Source: Nostoc sp. KVJ3 (lineage in GTDB: Bacteria > Cyanobacteriota > Cyanobacteriia > Cyanobacteriales > Nostocaceae). Taken from it: 64,000 nucleotides of DNA. Positions 42,329-51,491 of the stretch are shown piece by piece. Position numbers and translations under genes: made by a program. The notes beneath the pieces were generated by a model that was given only the letters and a program-made list of their open reading frames with translations, was not told where the DNA came from and ran no database searches. The stretch spans positions 3,647,501 through 3,711,500 of the forward strand of contig NZ_WWFG01000001.1 of NCBI RefSeq assembly GCF_026127265.1, written 5' to 3'. Each line of letters begins with the position of its first letter. The first letter of the stretch is position 1.

Positions 42329-43126
42329 ATGTTCAGACACCAGAACATCCCTGCCCTGTCTGAGGTTTCATCTACAAGCTTGAGCAATATTCGTCTGATA
42401 GCCACAGATATGGATGGCACATTAACCAGACGAGGAAAATTTACTCCTGCACTACTGCAAGCCTTAGAGGATCTAGCTGCATCTGACATTAAGGTGCTGA
42501 TTGTTACAGGACGTTCTGCTGGGTGGGTGAGTGGATTGAGTGCGATTATGCCAGTAGCAGGTGCGATCGCAGAAAATGGCGGTTTGTACTTTCCACCTGA
42601 AAACCTGGAACCAGTAGTCTTAACAGCCATTTCTGATTTAGCTCAACATCGTCAGCGCTTGGCTATGACTTTTGAGAGATTACAAACTAAATTTCCTCGA
42701 ATCCAAGAATCTGCTGATAATCGCTTTCGTCTCACCGACTGGACTTTTGATGTAGCTGGTTTGAGTCAAGACGAATTACAAACCCTAGATAGTCTTTGTC
42801 AACAAATGGATTGGGGATTTACCTATAGCAACGTGCAGTGTCACATTAAACCCCAAGGGCAAGATAAAGCTGTAGGATTATTGCAGGTGTTGCGCGAATA
42901 TTTACCTCACTACTCACCAGAACAAATTGTCACCGTTGGCGATAGCCCCAATGATGAAAGTTTATTCGATCGGCGTTATTTTCCTCTTTCTGTAGGCGTG
43001 GCAAACGTGCTGGAATATGTGAATCAGTTGAAATATCAACCTGCTTATATTACCAGTGCTGCCGAAGGAGAAGGATTTTGTGAGTTATCTAGTTATATTT
43101 TGAAAAGCTTGAACATTCCAAGTTAG
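42329..43126 (+). CDS. HAD-superfamily Cof-type phosphatase
   Basis: A 265-residue hydrolase with HAD motif I LIATDMDGTLT (Asp27 and Asp29), motif II IVTGRS near residue 70, a C2-type cap, and motif IV VGDSPNDESLF near residue 208. Cof-like enzymes dephosphorylate sugar phosphates and similar small molecules. The start at 42329 is the best available ATG; conserved sequence begins near residue 20. It is divergent from the preceding gene. Confidence 0.88.
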   Translation: MFRHQNIPALSEVSSTSLSNIRLIATDMDGTLTRRGKFTPALLQALEDLAASDIKVLIVTGRSAGWVSGLSAIMPVAGAIAENGGLYFPPENLEPVVLTAISDLAQHRQRLAMTFERLQTKFPRIQESADNRFRLTDWTFDVAGLSQDELQTLDSLCQQMDWGFTYSNVQCHIKPQGQDKAVGLLQVLREYLPHYSPEQIVTVGDSPNDESLFDRRYFPLSVGVANVLEYVNQLKYQPAYITSAAEGEGFCELSSYILKSLNIPS

Positions 43127-43176
43127 GAAAAGCCAAACTTGCTCTACAATAATCTCGTAGCGCTGATTTTACAACC

Positions 43177-43911
43177 ATGACAGCTACTTTACCTGTTGGT
43201 ATCGAATCAGAAATTTTCTACCCCAGCGCTGATGGTCAACCAGTGGCAGAAACCTACGACCACCTTTATGCCTTGCTCACTACTTTGGAAGTCCTAAAAC
43301 AGTATCTGGCAGATCGTCAGGCAACAGTATTAGGAAATCAATTTCTTTATTATGCACAAGGCTTTCCCAGGTTGCGGGTAGCCCCAGATGTGATGGTGAT
43401 TTTTGATGTTGCAGCCGGCGGTCGAGACAACTATAAAATCTGGGAAGAGGGTCAAGTACCCACGGTTATTTTTGAAATGACATCCTTTGGTACTAAGGGA
43501 CAAGATGAAATTTTCAAAAAGACTCTCTATGAGCAGCTAGGTGTCAAAGAATACTGGCTGTTTGACCCTAAAGGTGAGTGGGTGAAACAACAGCTACGTG
43601 GCTATCGCCTACGGGGAGAAGTCTACGAACCCATACAGGATGGACGCAGTGAACCGCTACAACTGCGCTTGGTGATTGAAGGAAGGTTAATTGGGTTTTA
43701 TCGAGAGGATACAGGAGAAAAATTACTCATCCCTGATGAACTTGTACAGGTTTTACGGCAAGAAGTATTAGCAAGGCAGCAAGCAGAAGCATTGGCAGAA
43801 CAGGAACGCCAACGGGCAGAACAAGAACGCCAAAGAGCAGAACAGGCCGAATTGCAGATAGAACAATTAAAGGCAAGGTTGCGATCGCTCAATGTAGACC
43901 CTGATAAGTAG
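43177..43911 (+). CDS. Uma2-family putative nuclease (DUF820)
   Basis: A 244-residue protein of the PD-(D/E)XK-like Uma2 family, very common in cyanobacteria. Core motifs are RVAPDVMVIFD (about 68-78) and PTVIFEMTSFGTKGQDE (about 104-120), with KEYWLFDPKGE following. The C-terminus is a coiled-coil tail of repeated EQERQRAEQ units. The function of Uma2 proteins is unresolved; nuclease activity is inferred from the fold. Confidence 0.9.
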   Translation: MTATLPVGIESEIFYPSADGQPVAETYDHLYALLTTLEVLKQYLADRQATVLGNQFLYYAQGFPRLRVAPDVMVIFDVAAGGRDNYKIWEEGQVPTVIFEMTSFGTKGQDEIFKKTLYEQLGVKEYWLFDPKGEWVKQQLRGYRLRGEVYEPIQDGRSEPLQLRLVIEGRLIGFYREDTGEKLLIPDELVQVLRQEVLARQQAEALAEQERQRAEQERQRAEQAELQIEQLKARLRSLNVDPDK

Positions 43912-44584
43912 TCAGACAGAATTAATTACACAATGTCATTGCGAATGGAGGGAAGCGGAATATGCTCCTTCGGAGAACCCGCAGGGTAGCAATTCGCTTA
44001 CGGCTGGGATTGCAACCCTACAAGACGCTGTTCGCGTTCGCTCGCAATGACTGTAAATATTTTTGTCCGACTACTTACTATTCAGTAATATGCAAATTTT
44101 TTTTTGGACAGCTACGTTTTTTCTTTGACATTTAAATTGGCGACGATTTATCAAAACAGAATAGCTAAATTCTTCTTCAAGGTTATAAATTGTTACTAAT
44201 GTCAAAAGACAGGTTGTAATTCTTTGCTCTGACATTTCGTCAAACTAAAAAATCTATAAAAAATTTAAATAATATCCACATAAATCATTGATGTGGTAGG
44301 TTATTTGAGCCATAACTTCCGCCTTTTTGTATTACAACGAATAAGGGATTACGAGATTTTAATTTAAGCAACCTACGCGCAGCTGCGACATCAGGAGAAG
44401 GGTAGAAATGTTCCGTTGCCATTTGGCTATGACCGAAGAGGCGGAGGGGCAGGGGTCTCTTACTGGAGCGGAGTACACTCCGTCTCAGTTTTCCCCCTTG
44501 CTCCCAGCAAGAACTGCTCCCCTGCTTCTTTTGACCCAAAGATGCTGTGCAAGTCAAGATTTAAAAGAATTCAGAGGTTAGTTC
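43912..44584. other. Intergenic region upstream of cydA with inverted-repeat element
   Basis: Contains an inverted-repeat element at 43935-44051 (GTCATTGCGAA ... CTCGCAATGAC), an AT-rich stretch with no gene, and the cydA promoter region. Open frames around 44285-44703 have no ribosome site or recognisable product. Confidence 0.45.
43935..44051. repeat. CATTGCGA inverted-repeat element, copy 1
   Basis: GTCATTGCGAA at the left end is matched by CTCGCAATGAC at the right, around a 95-bp interior. Related elements are at 47483-47550 and 59282-59428. Confidence 0.6.
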
Positions 44585-46027
44585 ATGGATTTTCTATCGG
44601 ACACCGTTGCCCTATCGCGGATGCAGTTTGCACTGACGGCGATATTTCACATGCTATGGCCCGTTCTCACCACTGGGATGGGCATTTATCTGGTCATCGT
44701 TGAAGGAATGTGGCTAAAAACACGCAATCCCGATTACTACCATCATGCTCGTTTCTGGGCAAAGCTGTATGTCTTGAACTTCGGCATTGGTGTAGCATCC
44801 GGTTTGCCAATGGAGTTTCAATTTGGTACGAACTGGGCACCATTTTCTGAAGCGGTAGGCGACTTTTTTGGCAGTATTTTAGGCTTTGAGGCTTCAATGG
44901 CATTTATGCTAGAAGCCGGATTTCTGGGTATTATGCTGTTTGGCTGGGAGCGAGTCAACCCAGTGATTCACTATTTCGCCACAATTATGGTTGCCTTTGG
45001 CGCAAACCTATCTACCTTCTGGATTTTGGCGGCAAATTCCTGGCTGCAAACACCAGCCGGTGGAGAAATGGTGAACGGGAAGTTTGTTGTCGATGATTAC
45101 TTTCAGGCAATCTTAAATCCCTTCATGCTTAACAGCGTCTCTCACATGTTTTTAGCGACGCTGGAAACTTCTCTGTTTGTGATTGGGGGAATTAGCGCCT
45201 GGTATATTCTCAACAACCGTCATGAGGCTTTCTTTGCGCGATCGCTCAAAATTGTCTTGGCAACTGCGATCGCTGTAACCCCATTACAAATCTATATCGG
45301 ACACCTCAGCGCCGAGCAGGTAGCCGATTATCAGCCTACCAAACTCGCGGCAATGGAAGCCAAGTGGGAAACGAGTCCAGCCGGACAGCCCGCGCCCTGG
45401 AGTGTGGTGGCATTGCCCAATAACCAGACCGAGCAAAACGACTGGGAAATCTCAATTCCCAACGGCTTAGGCTACATTTTAGAATTCAAAAAGAACCTGT
45501 CTAAACCCGTTCTCGGACTGAAGCATTGGAAGCCTGAAGATCGCCCCCGGATGGTGGGTTTGATTTATTACGCCTTCCGCCTCATGAGTGGTATTGGCTT
45601 CTTTTTAGCTGGATTGATGGGCATTAGTGTGATTCAGTGGTTACGGGGTAAACTCTCATCAGAGGCGATCGCCCAACAGAGATGGCTACTGCGAATCTGG
45701 ATTTTAGCGGCTCCACTGGGCTATATTGCCGTGGAATCGGGCTGGATTGTACGTTGCGTTGGGCGGCAACCTTGGGTGCTTTACGGGCAAATTCGCACCG
45801 CAGATGGAGTTTCTCACCTACCTGCTAGTGAGGTCTTAACATCTCTGGTGATTTTTGCTGGAATTTATACAGCCCTGTTTATTTGTGCCTTATTCTTTGG
45901 TAGTCGAATCATTCGTCAAGGCCCCAATCTGGAGCTTCCAGTTCCAGGTATTGATACTCAACCTGCGGTAGAAACTACTCCGGCTAAGTTTGTTCCAGAT
46001 CAACGTCCTGTTGAAGCACAGCAATGA
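44585..46027 (+). CDS. cydA: Cytochrome bd-type quinol oxidase subunit I
   Basis: A 480-residue membrane protein of CydA length. It has the early His (FHMLWP, His22) that binds a heme in the family, VASGLPMEFQFGTNW, an EASMAFMLEAGFLGIMLFGW segment, and GRQPWVLYGQIRTADGVS near residue 395. The Q-loop looks short, as in cyanide-insensitive-type oxidases. The enzyme reduces oxygen with plastoquinol or another quinol in the membrane. GAGG lies 8 nt before ATG, and cydB follows 120 bp downstream. Confidence 0.96.
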   Translation: MDFLSDTVALSRMQFALTAIFHMLWPVLTTGMGIYLVIVEGMWLKTRNPDYYHHARFWAKLYVLNFGIGVASGLPMEFQFGTNWAPFSEAVGDFFGSILGFEASMAFMLEAGFLGIMLFGWERVNPVIHYFATIMVAFGANLSTFWILAANSWLQTPAGGEMVNGKFVVDDYFQAILNPFMLNSVSHMFLATLETSLFVIGGISAWYILNNRHEAFFARSLKIVLATAIAVTPLQIYIGHLSAEQVADYQPTKLAAMEAKWETSPAGQPAPWSVVALPNNQTEQNDWEISIPNGLGYILEFKKNLSKPVLGLKHWKPEDRPRMVGLIYYAFRLMSGIGFFLAGLMGISVIQWLRGKLSSEAIAQQRWLLRIWILAAPLGYIAVESGWIVRCVGRQPWVLYGQIRTADGVSHLPASEVLTSLVIFAGIYTALFICALFFGSRIIRQGPNLELPVPGIDTQPAVETTPAKFVPDQRPVEAQQ

Positions 46028-46147
46028 GAAGTGCTGAGTTCCGTTAGCAGTAGCGGGGCTTTAGCCAGTACTTTTTCTTCCCTACGGGACGCTACGCGAA
46101 CACGCAGAACTCAATACTCAACACTCAGCACTCAGTAAGGTAACTGT

Positions 46148-47161
46148 ATGGAGAATCTAGAACACTTTTTAGCGCAGGTTTGGTTTGTCATCTTGGCTCT
46201 GTTTTTATTTCTCTACGTCATGTTAGACGGGTTTGATCTAGGCGTAGGCATCCTGTCCCTAACCAGTTCCAATGAGGAGCGACGCGACATCTTAATGACG
46301 AGTTTGGGTAATATTTGGGATGCGAATGAAACTTGGTTGGTGTTGATGGGAGGTGCTTTGTTTGGGGCATTTCCTCTTGCTTATGGCACCATTTTGAATG
46401 CGCTCTACATTCCCATTTTTGGGATGATATTTGGGTTAATTTTTCGGGCTGTGGCCTTTGAGTTTCGAGAGCATTCGACGAATAAAGTGTTTTGGAATGT
46501 GGCCTTTGGAGTTGGTAGCTTTATGGCGGCGCTGTTTCAAGGATTTGCTCTGGGCAGCATTTTGGAAGGCATTACGGTAGATGAATCAGGTCATTTCATC
46601 GGCACTATGTGGGATTGGCTGGATTGGCGATCGCTCTTAGTTTCCTTGACATTAATCCAGGGTTATGTATTGATTGGCTCCACCTATCTCATTTTAAAAA
46701 CCGAAGGAGAACTTCAAACCTCCCATTACCGCACAGCAAAACTTGCTGCATGGACAACGCTTTTAGGTGCAATCTTAATCACCATCGCTACCCCTGTTGT
46801 GTATGAAAATGCCAGGGCAAAGTTATTTCACCAGCCAGAAGTGTATCTATTTTCAGTCATTCCAGTGCTAGGTGTGCTGCTGATTGGGCTATTGATTAAA
46901 AGCCTGAACCGTAAAGAAGAAACTACTCCCCTCGTTTGGACAGTGCTGCTTTTCCTACTTACCTTTGTGGGGTTAGGATTAGTTGTTTTTCCCTATATTA
47001 TCCCCCCAGGCATCACCATTTATCAGGCAGCAGCAGCACCTAGTGCATTAGTCTTCATGATTATCTTCATTGGATTTCTGATTCCAATTATGTTGTTCTA
47101 CAACATCTACAATTACATTGTGTTTCGAGGGAAAGTAGCAGACACACATTATGGAGGATAG
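46148..47161 (+). CDS. cydB: Cytochrome bd-type quinol oxidase subunit II
   Basis: A 337-residue partner of CydA with eight or nine membrane helices. Family marks are FLYVMLDGFDLGVGIL, WDANETWLVLMGGALFGAFP near residue 60 and FQGFALGSILEGI near residue 125. It follows cydA across a 120-bp gap of GTGCTGAGT-type repeats, probably in one operon. A cyanobacterial bd oxidase is usually placed in the cytoplasmic or thylakoid membrane and helps remove oxygen or excess electrons. Confidence 0.96.
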   Translation: MENLEHFLAQVWFVILALFLFLYVMLDGFDLGVGILSLTSSNEERRDILMTSLGNIWDANETWLVLMGGALFGAFPLAYGTILNALYIPIFGMIFGLIFRAVAFEFREHSTNKVFWNVAFGVGSFMAALFQGFALGSILEGITVDESGHFIGTMWDWLDWRSLLVSLTLIQGYVLIGSTYLILKTEGELQTSHYRTAKLAAWTTLLGAILITIATPVVYENARAKLFHQPEVYLFSVIPVLGVLLIGLLIKSLNRKEETTPLVWTVLLFLLTFVGLGLVVFPYIIPPGITIYQAAAAPSALVFMIIFIGFLIPIMLFYNIYNYIVFRGKVADTHYGG

Positions 47162-47327
47162 TTCAGGAGTGCCTCGGCTTATAGTACTGAGTGCTGAGTA
47201 ACCAAGAGAGATAAATCTAGGGGATTGATCTTGGACGTATTAAATATACGCTACACATCTCGAACTAAATATTTATTTCTTTTTCCATGACTTTTAAGCA
47301 GTTGCTCTCAGACCTTCTGAAATGAAT

Positions 47328-47418
47328 AGGACTTACGCAAAAAATAGCCAAAACCCTTATTCTCCGGTAGGGGCAATTCATGAATTGCCCCTACGCCGTA
47401 TAGTTTTGCGTAAGTCCT
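47328..47418. mobile_element. MITE-like element, second copy
   Basis: The termini AGGACTTACGCAAAA (47328 onward) and their complement (ending 47418) are the same as at 33012-33102, but the interior differs and itself contains a perfect 28-bp palindrome (GTAGGGGCAATTCA then complement, 47367-47394). Confidence 0.7.
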
Positions 47419-47482
47419 AATGAAGTGCAATTATTACTTTTTTTTACTTAGAGTGTTCCAAAAAATAAATGATCCAAAGCCC

Positions 47483-47550
47483 GTCATTGCGAGCGAAGCG
47501 AAGCAATCACAGCACAGCCCTTGAGATTGCTTCGCTTCGCTCGCAATGAC
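47483..47550. repeat. CATTGCGA inverted-repeat element, copy 2 (perfect 26-bp arms)
   Basis: Left arm 47483-47508 (GTCATTGCGAGCGAAGCG...) and right arm 47525-47550 are exact reverse complements with a 16-nt loop, the shortest and cleanest member of the family. Confidence 0.85.
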
Positions 47551-47895
47551 AATTGGGCATTTTTTTACTTGGAGTACTCTTAGCACTCGTTACGAGCTAA
47601 ACGCCCCGCTATTCGCGTACAGCACTCAGCACTGTTTTGGTGATACCAATTTGAGAAATGATTGTTGATTTTTGTCCAAAGTCCAATTTGCCACATTTAT
47701 TACCTCGGACAGAATACAATGGATGGGTGTCTACCGCGTTTCAATCTCGGAAATCTCAACAGTACTGATTTGATTAATGAGACTGTTTTATACAGTCATT
47801 GGTCAAAGGTTAGAATTTTATTTCCAACTTCCACTAGAAAGTCCAAGACCAATGTAGAGTCAAGAATTTACCTTTAAATACTGAGGTATGAAATT

Positions 47896-48066
47896 ATGCA
47901 AGAAATTGAAAGATTCTTTGGCAACTTGTTCAGTGGCATACTCAACCGTTTTAAGTATTCTGCGATGGACGCTGCCGATCGCAAAATGAGAGAAACTATT
48001 GACGAGCAGGTAGAACAACGGCGGCAAAAACCCAAGCCGAAGGATCAAGAAGACCGCGATTTGTAA
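47896..48066 (+). CDS. Small hypothetical protein, 56 residues
   Basis: An ATG with GAGG 9 nt upstream opens a 56-codon frame starting MQEIERFFGNLFSGILNRFK, continuing through DAADRKMRETIDEQVEQRRQ to a charged end. Composition is protein-like (amphipathic start, acidic/basic tail) and quite unlike the neighbouring repeats. I do not recognise a family. It lies 250 bp before rpsB in the same direction. Confidence 0.6.
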   Translation: MQEIERFFGNLFSGILNRFKYSAMDAADRKMRETIDEQVEQRRQKPKPKDQEDRDL

Positions 48067-48245
48067 TGATGCTCTCTACGAGATGCTAAAAGCGAAAGAA
48101 GACTCGCTAACCTAATTCGTCATTTTTGAGTTAAATCAAGCATAGCGCTTCCTAATTGTTGAGTGGGCAGCGCTATTTTATCCGCCCACCAAACTCTTGC
48201 GAATGTGCTAACCTAGTATGGTTAACTAATCTCGCACATCTGAGA

Positions 48246-48302
48246 ATTCGGGTGTTTCCCAGTTGGGAAATGCACTTGGATGGAGGTTTAACCCGAATCG
48301 GA
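48246..48302 (+). promoter_or_regulatory. Structured rpsB leader
   Basis: An outer stem ATTCGGGT (48246-48253) with ACCCGAAT (48291-48298) encloses an inner stem TTTCCC/GGGAAA (48255-48260 and 48265-48270). The ribosome site GGAG follows at once (48299-48302), 12 nt before the rpsB ATG. A nested hairpin abutting the Shine-Dalgarno sequence is the usual form of an autoregulatory ribosomal-protein leader. Confidence 0.55.
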
Positions 48303-48314
48303 GTAAGAAAATAT

Positions 48315-49109
48315 ATGCCAGTAGTTTCATTGGCTCAAATGATGGAGTCAGGGGTTCACTTTGGGCATCAGACCCGGCGTTGGAACCCAAAAATGTCTCC
48401 TTACATTTATACTTCCCGGAATGGTGTGCATATTATCGACTTGGTGCAAACTGCCCAGTTGATGGATAATGCTTACAACTACATGCGATCGCACGCAGAA
48501 CAAGGGAAGAAATTTCTTTTTGTCGGCACCAAGCGCCAAGCAGCTGGAATTATTGCTCAAGAAGCTAGTCGTTGTGGTTCCCACTACATTAACCAACGCT
48601 GGTTGGGCGGAATGTTGACCAACTGGGCAACTATCAAAACACGAGTTGACCGTCTGAAAGATTTAGAACGCCGTGAAGAAACTGGCGCACTAGATTTATT
48701 ACCGAAAAAAGAAGCCTCTATGCTCCGTCGAGAAATGACGAAGCTTCAGAAATACTTGGGCGGCATTAAAACAATGCGGAAAGTACCTGATATCGTGGTC
48801 ATTGTAGACCAACGGCGGGAATATAACGCAGTTCAAGAATGCCAAAAGCTGAATATTCCCATTGTATCCATGCTGGATACAAACTGTGACCCAGATGTAG
48901 TAGATATCCCCATCCCAGCAAACGACGATGCTATCAGATCGATTAAGCTGATAGTCGGAAAATTGGCGGATGCCATCTATGAAGGTCGTCACGGTCAGCT
49001 AGATACTGAAGATGATTACGAAGATTACGACGGTAGTGAGTATGACGAAGACTATGAAGAAACCGAATATACTGATGCCGTAATTCCCGACGAGGAAACA
49101 GAAGAATAG
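48315..49109 (+). CDS. rpsB: 30S ribosomal protein S2
   Basis: A 264-residue S2. The start at ATG 48315 gives the canonical MPVVSLAQMMESGVHFGHQT; the open frame extends upstream without support. Other marks are RNGVHIIDLVQTAQLMDNAY, GTKRQAAGIIAQEA, RWLGGMLTNW and IPIPANDDAIRSIKLI. The acidic C-terminus (EDDYEDYDGSEYDEDYEETE) is the usual cyanobacterial extension. The gene precedes tsf, as in most bacteria, and a leader hairpin suggests autoregulation. Confidence 0.98.
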   Translation: MPVVSLAQMMESGVHFGHQTRRWNPKMSPYIYTSRNGVHIIDLVQTAQLMDNAYNYMRSHAEQGKKFLFVGTKRQAAGIIAQEASRCGSHYINQRWLGGMLTNWATIKTRVDRLKDLERREETGALDLLPKKEASMLRREMTKLQKYLGGIKTMRKVPDIVVIVDQRREYNAVQECQKLNIPIVSMLDTNCDPDVVDIPIPANDDAIRSIKLIVGKLADAIYEGRHGQLDTEDDYEDYDGSEYDEDYEETEYTDAVIPDEETEE

Positions 49110-49347
49110 TGAAGAGTTCTGAGTGCTGAGTCCTGAGTAAGATAGAAAGACTCAGCAAATTAGATAGTGCTGAGTCTTGATTTTTGAAGTTGTAAGTTGT
49201 GATTTGTCAATGAAGAATAAAATTGATAACTGAACACTCAAAACTCAGCACGGGCTAAACGCCCCGCTTACGCTAACAAAATTCAGCACTCAACACTAAA
49301 TTAGGTGAGTGATTACAACTCGAGGTCAAGTTAGGAATTGAGGCAAC

Positions 49348-50292
49348 ATGGCGGAAATATCTGCAAAACTCGTCCAAGAGCTACGCCAAAAAACCGGCGC
49401 CGGCATGATGGACTGCAAAAAGGCGCTGATAGAGACTGAAGGCAACATAGAAGAAGCCGCAGACTGGCTACGGAAAAAGGGCATCTCTAAAGCAGGGGCA
49501 AAAAGCGATCGCATTGCGGCAGAAGGTCTAGTAGACACTTATATTCAGCCCGGTGGTCGAGTAGGTGTACTTATAGAAGTAAACTGCCAAACCGACTTTG
49601 TGGCTCGTAACGAGGCTTTTAAAGCTTTAGTTAAGAACCTGGCAAAGCAAGCAGCGACTGCTGATAGTGTTGAGTCTTTGTTGGCTCAAGACTATGCTGA
49701 GAGTTCAAGCGGGACTGTAGAAGAATTCATCAAGCAAACTATTGCTACCCTCGGTGAAAATATCCAAGTACGTCGCTTTATCAATTTTGCATTAGCAGAA
49801 GGCACGCAAGGAGTAGTAGACAGCTACATTCACACTGGCGGTCGAGTTGGTGTATTAGTAGAACTGGGTTCTGAAAGTGAATCAGTAGCTGCTAATTCAG
49901 AGTTCCAAACCTTGGCACGGAATACTGCAATGCAAGTTGCAGCTTGTCCAAATGTCGAGTATGTGAGCGTAGACCAAATCCCTGCCGAAATTGCCCAAAA
50001 AGAAAAAGACATTGAAATGGGTAAGGATGATTTGGCAAATAAGCCAGATAACATCAAAGAAAAAATTGTTCAGGGACGGATTGAAAAACGCCTGAAAGAA
50101 TTGACTTTGCTCGATCAGCCTTACATCCGCGATCAGAGTATCTCTGTAGAAGACCTCTTAAAGCAAGCGAAGACGCAATTAGGCACAGAGATTCAAGTGA
50201 CTCGCTTTGTCCGCTATATATTGGGCGAAGGCATTGATAAGCAAGAAATTAGCTTTGCTGATGAAGTCGCTGCACAAATTGGCAGCAAGTAG
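49348..50292 (+). CDS. tsf: Translation elongation factor Ts
   Basis: A 314-residue EF-Ts, starting MAEISAKLVQELRQKTGAGM, followed by MDCKKAL and GNIEEAADWLRKKG, with VLIEVNCQTDFVARN in the core. EF-Ts exchanges GDP for GTP on EF-Tu. Length exceeds minimal forms because of a duplicated core (VGVLIEVN and VGVLVELG), usual in cyanobacteria. GAGG is close before ATG. It follows rpsB by 238 bp containing GTGCTGAGT repeats. Confidence 0.98.
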   Translation: MAEISAKLVQELRQKTGAGMMDCKKALIETEGNIEEAADWLRKKGISKAGAKSDRIAAEGLVDTYIQPGGRVGVLIEVNCQTDFVARNEAFKALVKNLAKQAATADSVESLLAQDYAESSSGTVEEFIKQTIATLGENIQVRRFINFALAEGTQGVVDSYIHTGGRVGVLVELGSESESVAANSEFQTLARNTAMQVAACPNVEYVSVDQIPAEIAQKEKDIEMGKDDLANKPDNIKEKIVQGRIEKRLKELTLLDQPYIRDQSISVEDLLKQAKTQLGTEIQVTRFVRYILGEGIDKQEISFADEVAAQIGSK

Positions 50293-50293
50293 T

Positions 50294-50326
50294 ATTTAGA
50301 GACGTGATGAATCGCGTCTCTAAATA
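50294..50326. terminator. tsf-distal palindrome, likely terminator
   Basis: TATTTAGAGACG and CGTCTCTAAATA form a long stem directly after the tsf stop. It belongs to the TAGAGACG family listed at 34449; a second arm pair (AGACGCGATTCATCGCGTCT) follows at about 50329. Confidence 0.65.
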
Positions 50327-50549
50327 TTAAGACGCGATTCATCGCGTCTGTACAAGAATTAGTTTCATAATTCTTAACTCCTAAGTGGTTAAACGACAGG
50401 TCAAGCAAATAGCCTGACCTGTATTTTTTTTAGTAGAGACGCGAAATATAGTATTTAATTTAAAATCTAAAAACCTTTGGGAAGTTATTATAAAATAAAT
50501 TCGTACATTTGTACTATGTAATAGTTCACATGGACAAGAACGAAAAGAT

Positions 50550-51365
50550 ATGGCAAGAGCAATCGAGCGAATTGAACGGGATATTGCAGCACTAAAAGAA
50601 GCGATTCGGGCGATCGCACTAGAACTACAAAACGCTTATGCTAGTTATCTAAACACCTTGGGGCTAGCTGTACGAAAACAGTTGATTTTGGCGAGTTACC
50701 ATCTTTGTACCCAAGGGTATCCCGAAAACTTTCTGCATCTGTCATTGAATCAGCGCCAGCAACTGCAACAAGCTATCCGCAAGTTGGGTCAGGTGGCAGC
50801 AGAGCAGTTGCTCGCTTTGATAAAAAGTGAGGAAGCTGGGGGAGATGAGGGAGTAACATCTTCTGGACTTCCAGATGCCTCTAATCCTCAGCTTCTCACC
50901 CTGGATACCTCTAATCCTATAGAACTGGCAAAATGGCAACAGAACTTAGAAGAGGTCACGCAAGAGATACTGAAAAAACTTTCCCATGATGCTAATCTTT
51001 TATTACAAAAATCTGGGGTATTACCCAAAAAATTACCAGAACCGATTTTAGCGGCTGCGGCTGCTGCTGCGGCTGCATCAGAAGCATCTGCTGAGGTCAT
51101 GCCAGGGCCGCCCAACTTATTAAACTTAGTAATTGAAATTGAAAATGAGCAGCAGTCAGAAGATTCTGGACTGACGCAAATCATGGCTATTAACCTGCGG
51201 CTAGGAGAAATTGAATTTGCTGATGTGACACTCTCCTCTGAGCGTAGGCAAATTCGTAGTATTTTAGTTCAGCTAAACAAGCTAGGACGAGAGTATCAAA
51301 AGAAACATCGGGAAAGAGCGATCGCAGAAGCTGAAGCTGCATGGCGTGCTAGTTGGTTTGAATAA
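50550..51365 (+). CDS. Conserved hypothetical coiled-coil protein between tsf and recG
   Basis: A 271-residue protein I cannot name. It starts MARAIERIERDIAALKEAIR, continues with an amphipathic helical domain, a 50-residue acidic/Ala-rich linker (a run of eight to ten Ala near residue 170) and a C-terminal helical segment (RQIRSILVQLNKLGREYQKK). It is in the same order as in other cyanobacteria (rpsB-tsf-this gene-recG), which suggests a conserved role linked to translation or DNA repair; none is shown. Confidence 0.75.
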   Translation: MARAIERIERDIAALKEAIRAIALELQNAYASYLNTLGLAVRKQLILASYHLCTQGYPENFLHLSLNQRQQLQQAIRKLGQVAAEQLLALIKSEEAGGDEGVTSSGLPDASNPQLLTLDTSNPIELAKWQQNLEEVTQEILKKLSHDANLLLQKSGVLPKKLPEPILAAAAAAAAASEASAEVMPGPPNLLNLVIEIENEQQSEDSGLTQIMAINLRLGEIEFADVTLSSERRQIRSILVQLNKLGREYQKKHRERAIAEAEAAWRASWFE

Positions 51366-51491
51366 AGTTATGAGTTATGAATTATGAGTTAGGAGTTATT
51401 TATTCCTAACTCCTGTACAGACGCGATTAATCACATTTGCCCTGTACAGACGCGATTAATCGCGTCTCCTTACTCCTCACTCTACTGACCG

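Larger units (their letters stand above)
47162..47895. other. Intergenic region with two repeat elements
   Basis: Holds a MITE-like element (47328-47418) and a perfect-arm hairpin (47483-47550), both listed separately. No gene is supported before the small ORF at 47896. Confidence 0.5.

Noticed and set aside
44285..44703. Frames between the Uma2 and cydA genes
   Set aside because: No recognisable product or ribosome site; the plus frame overlaps the start of cydA.
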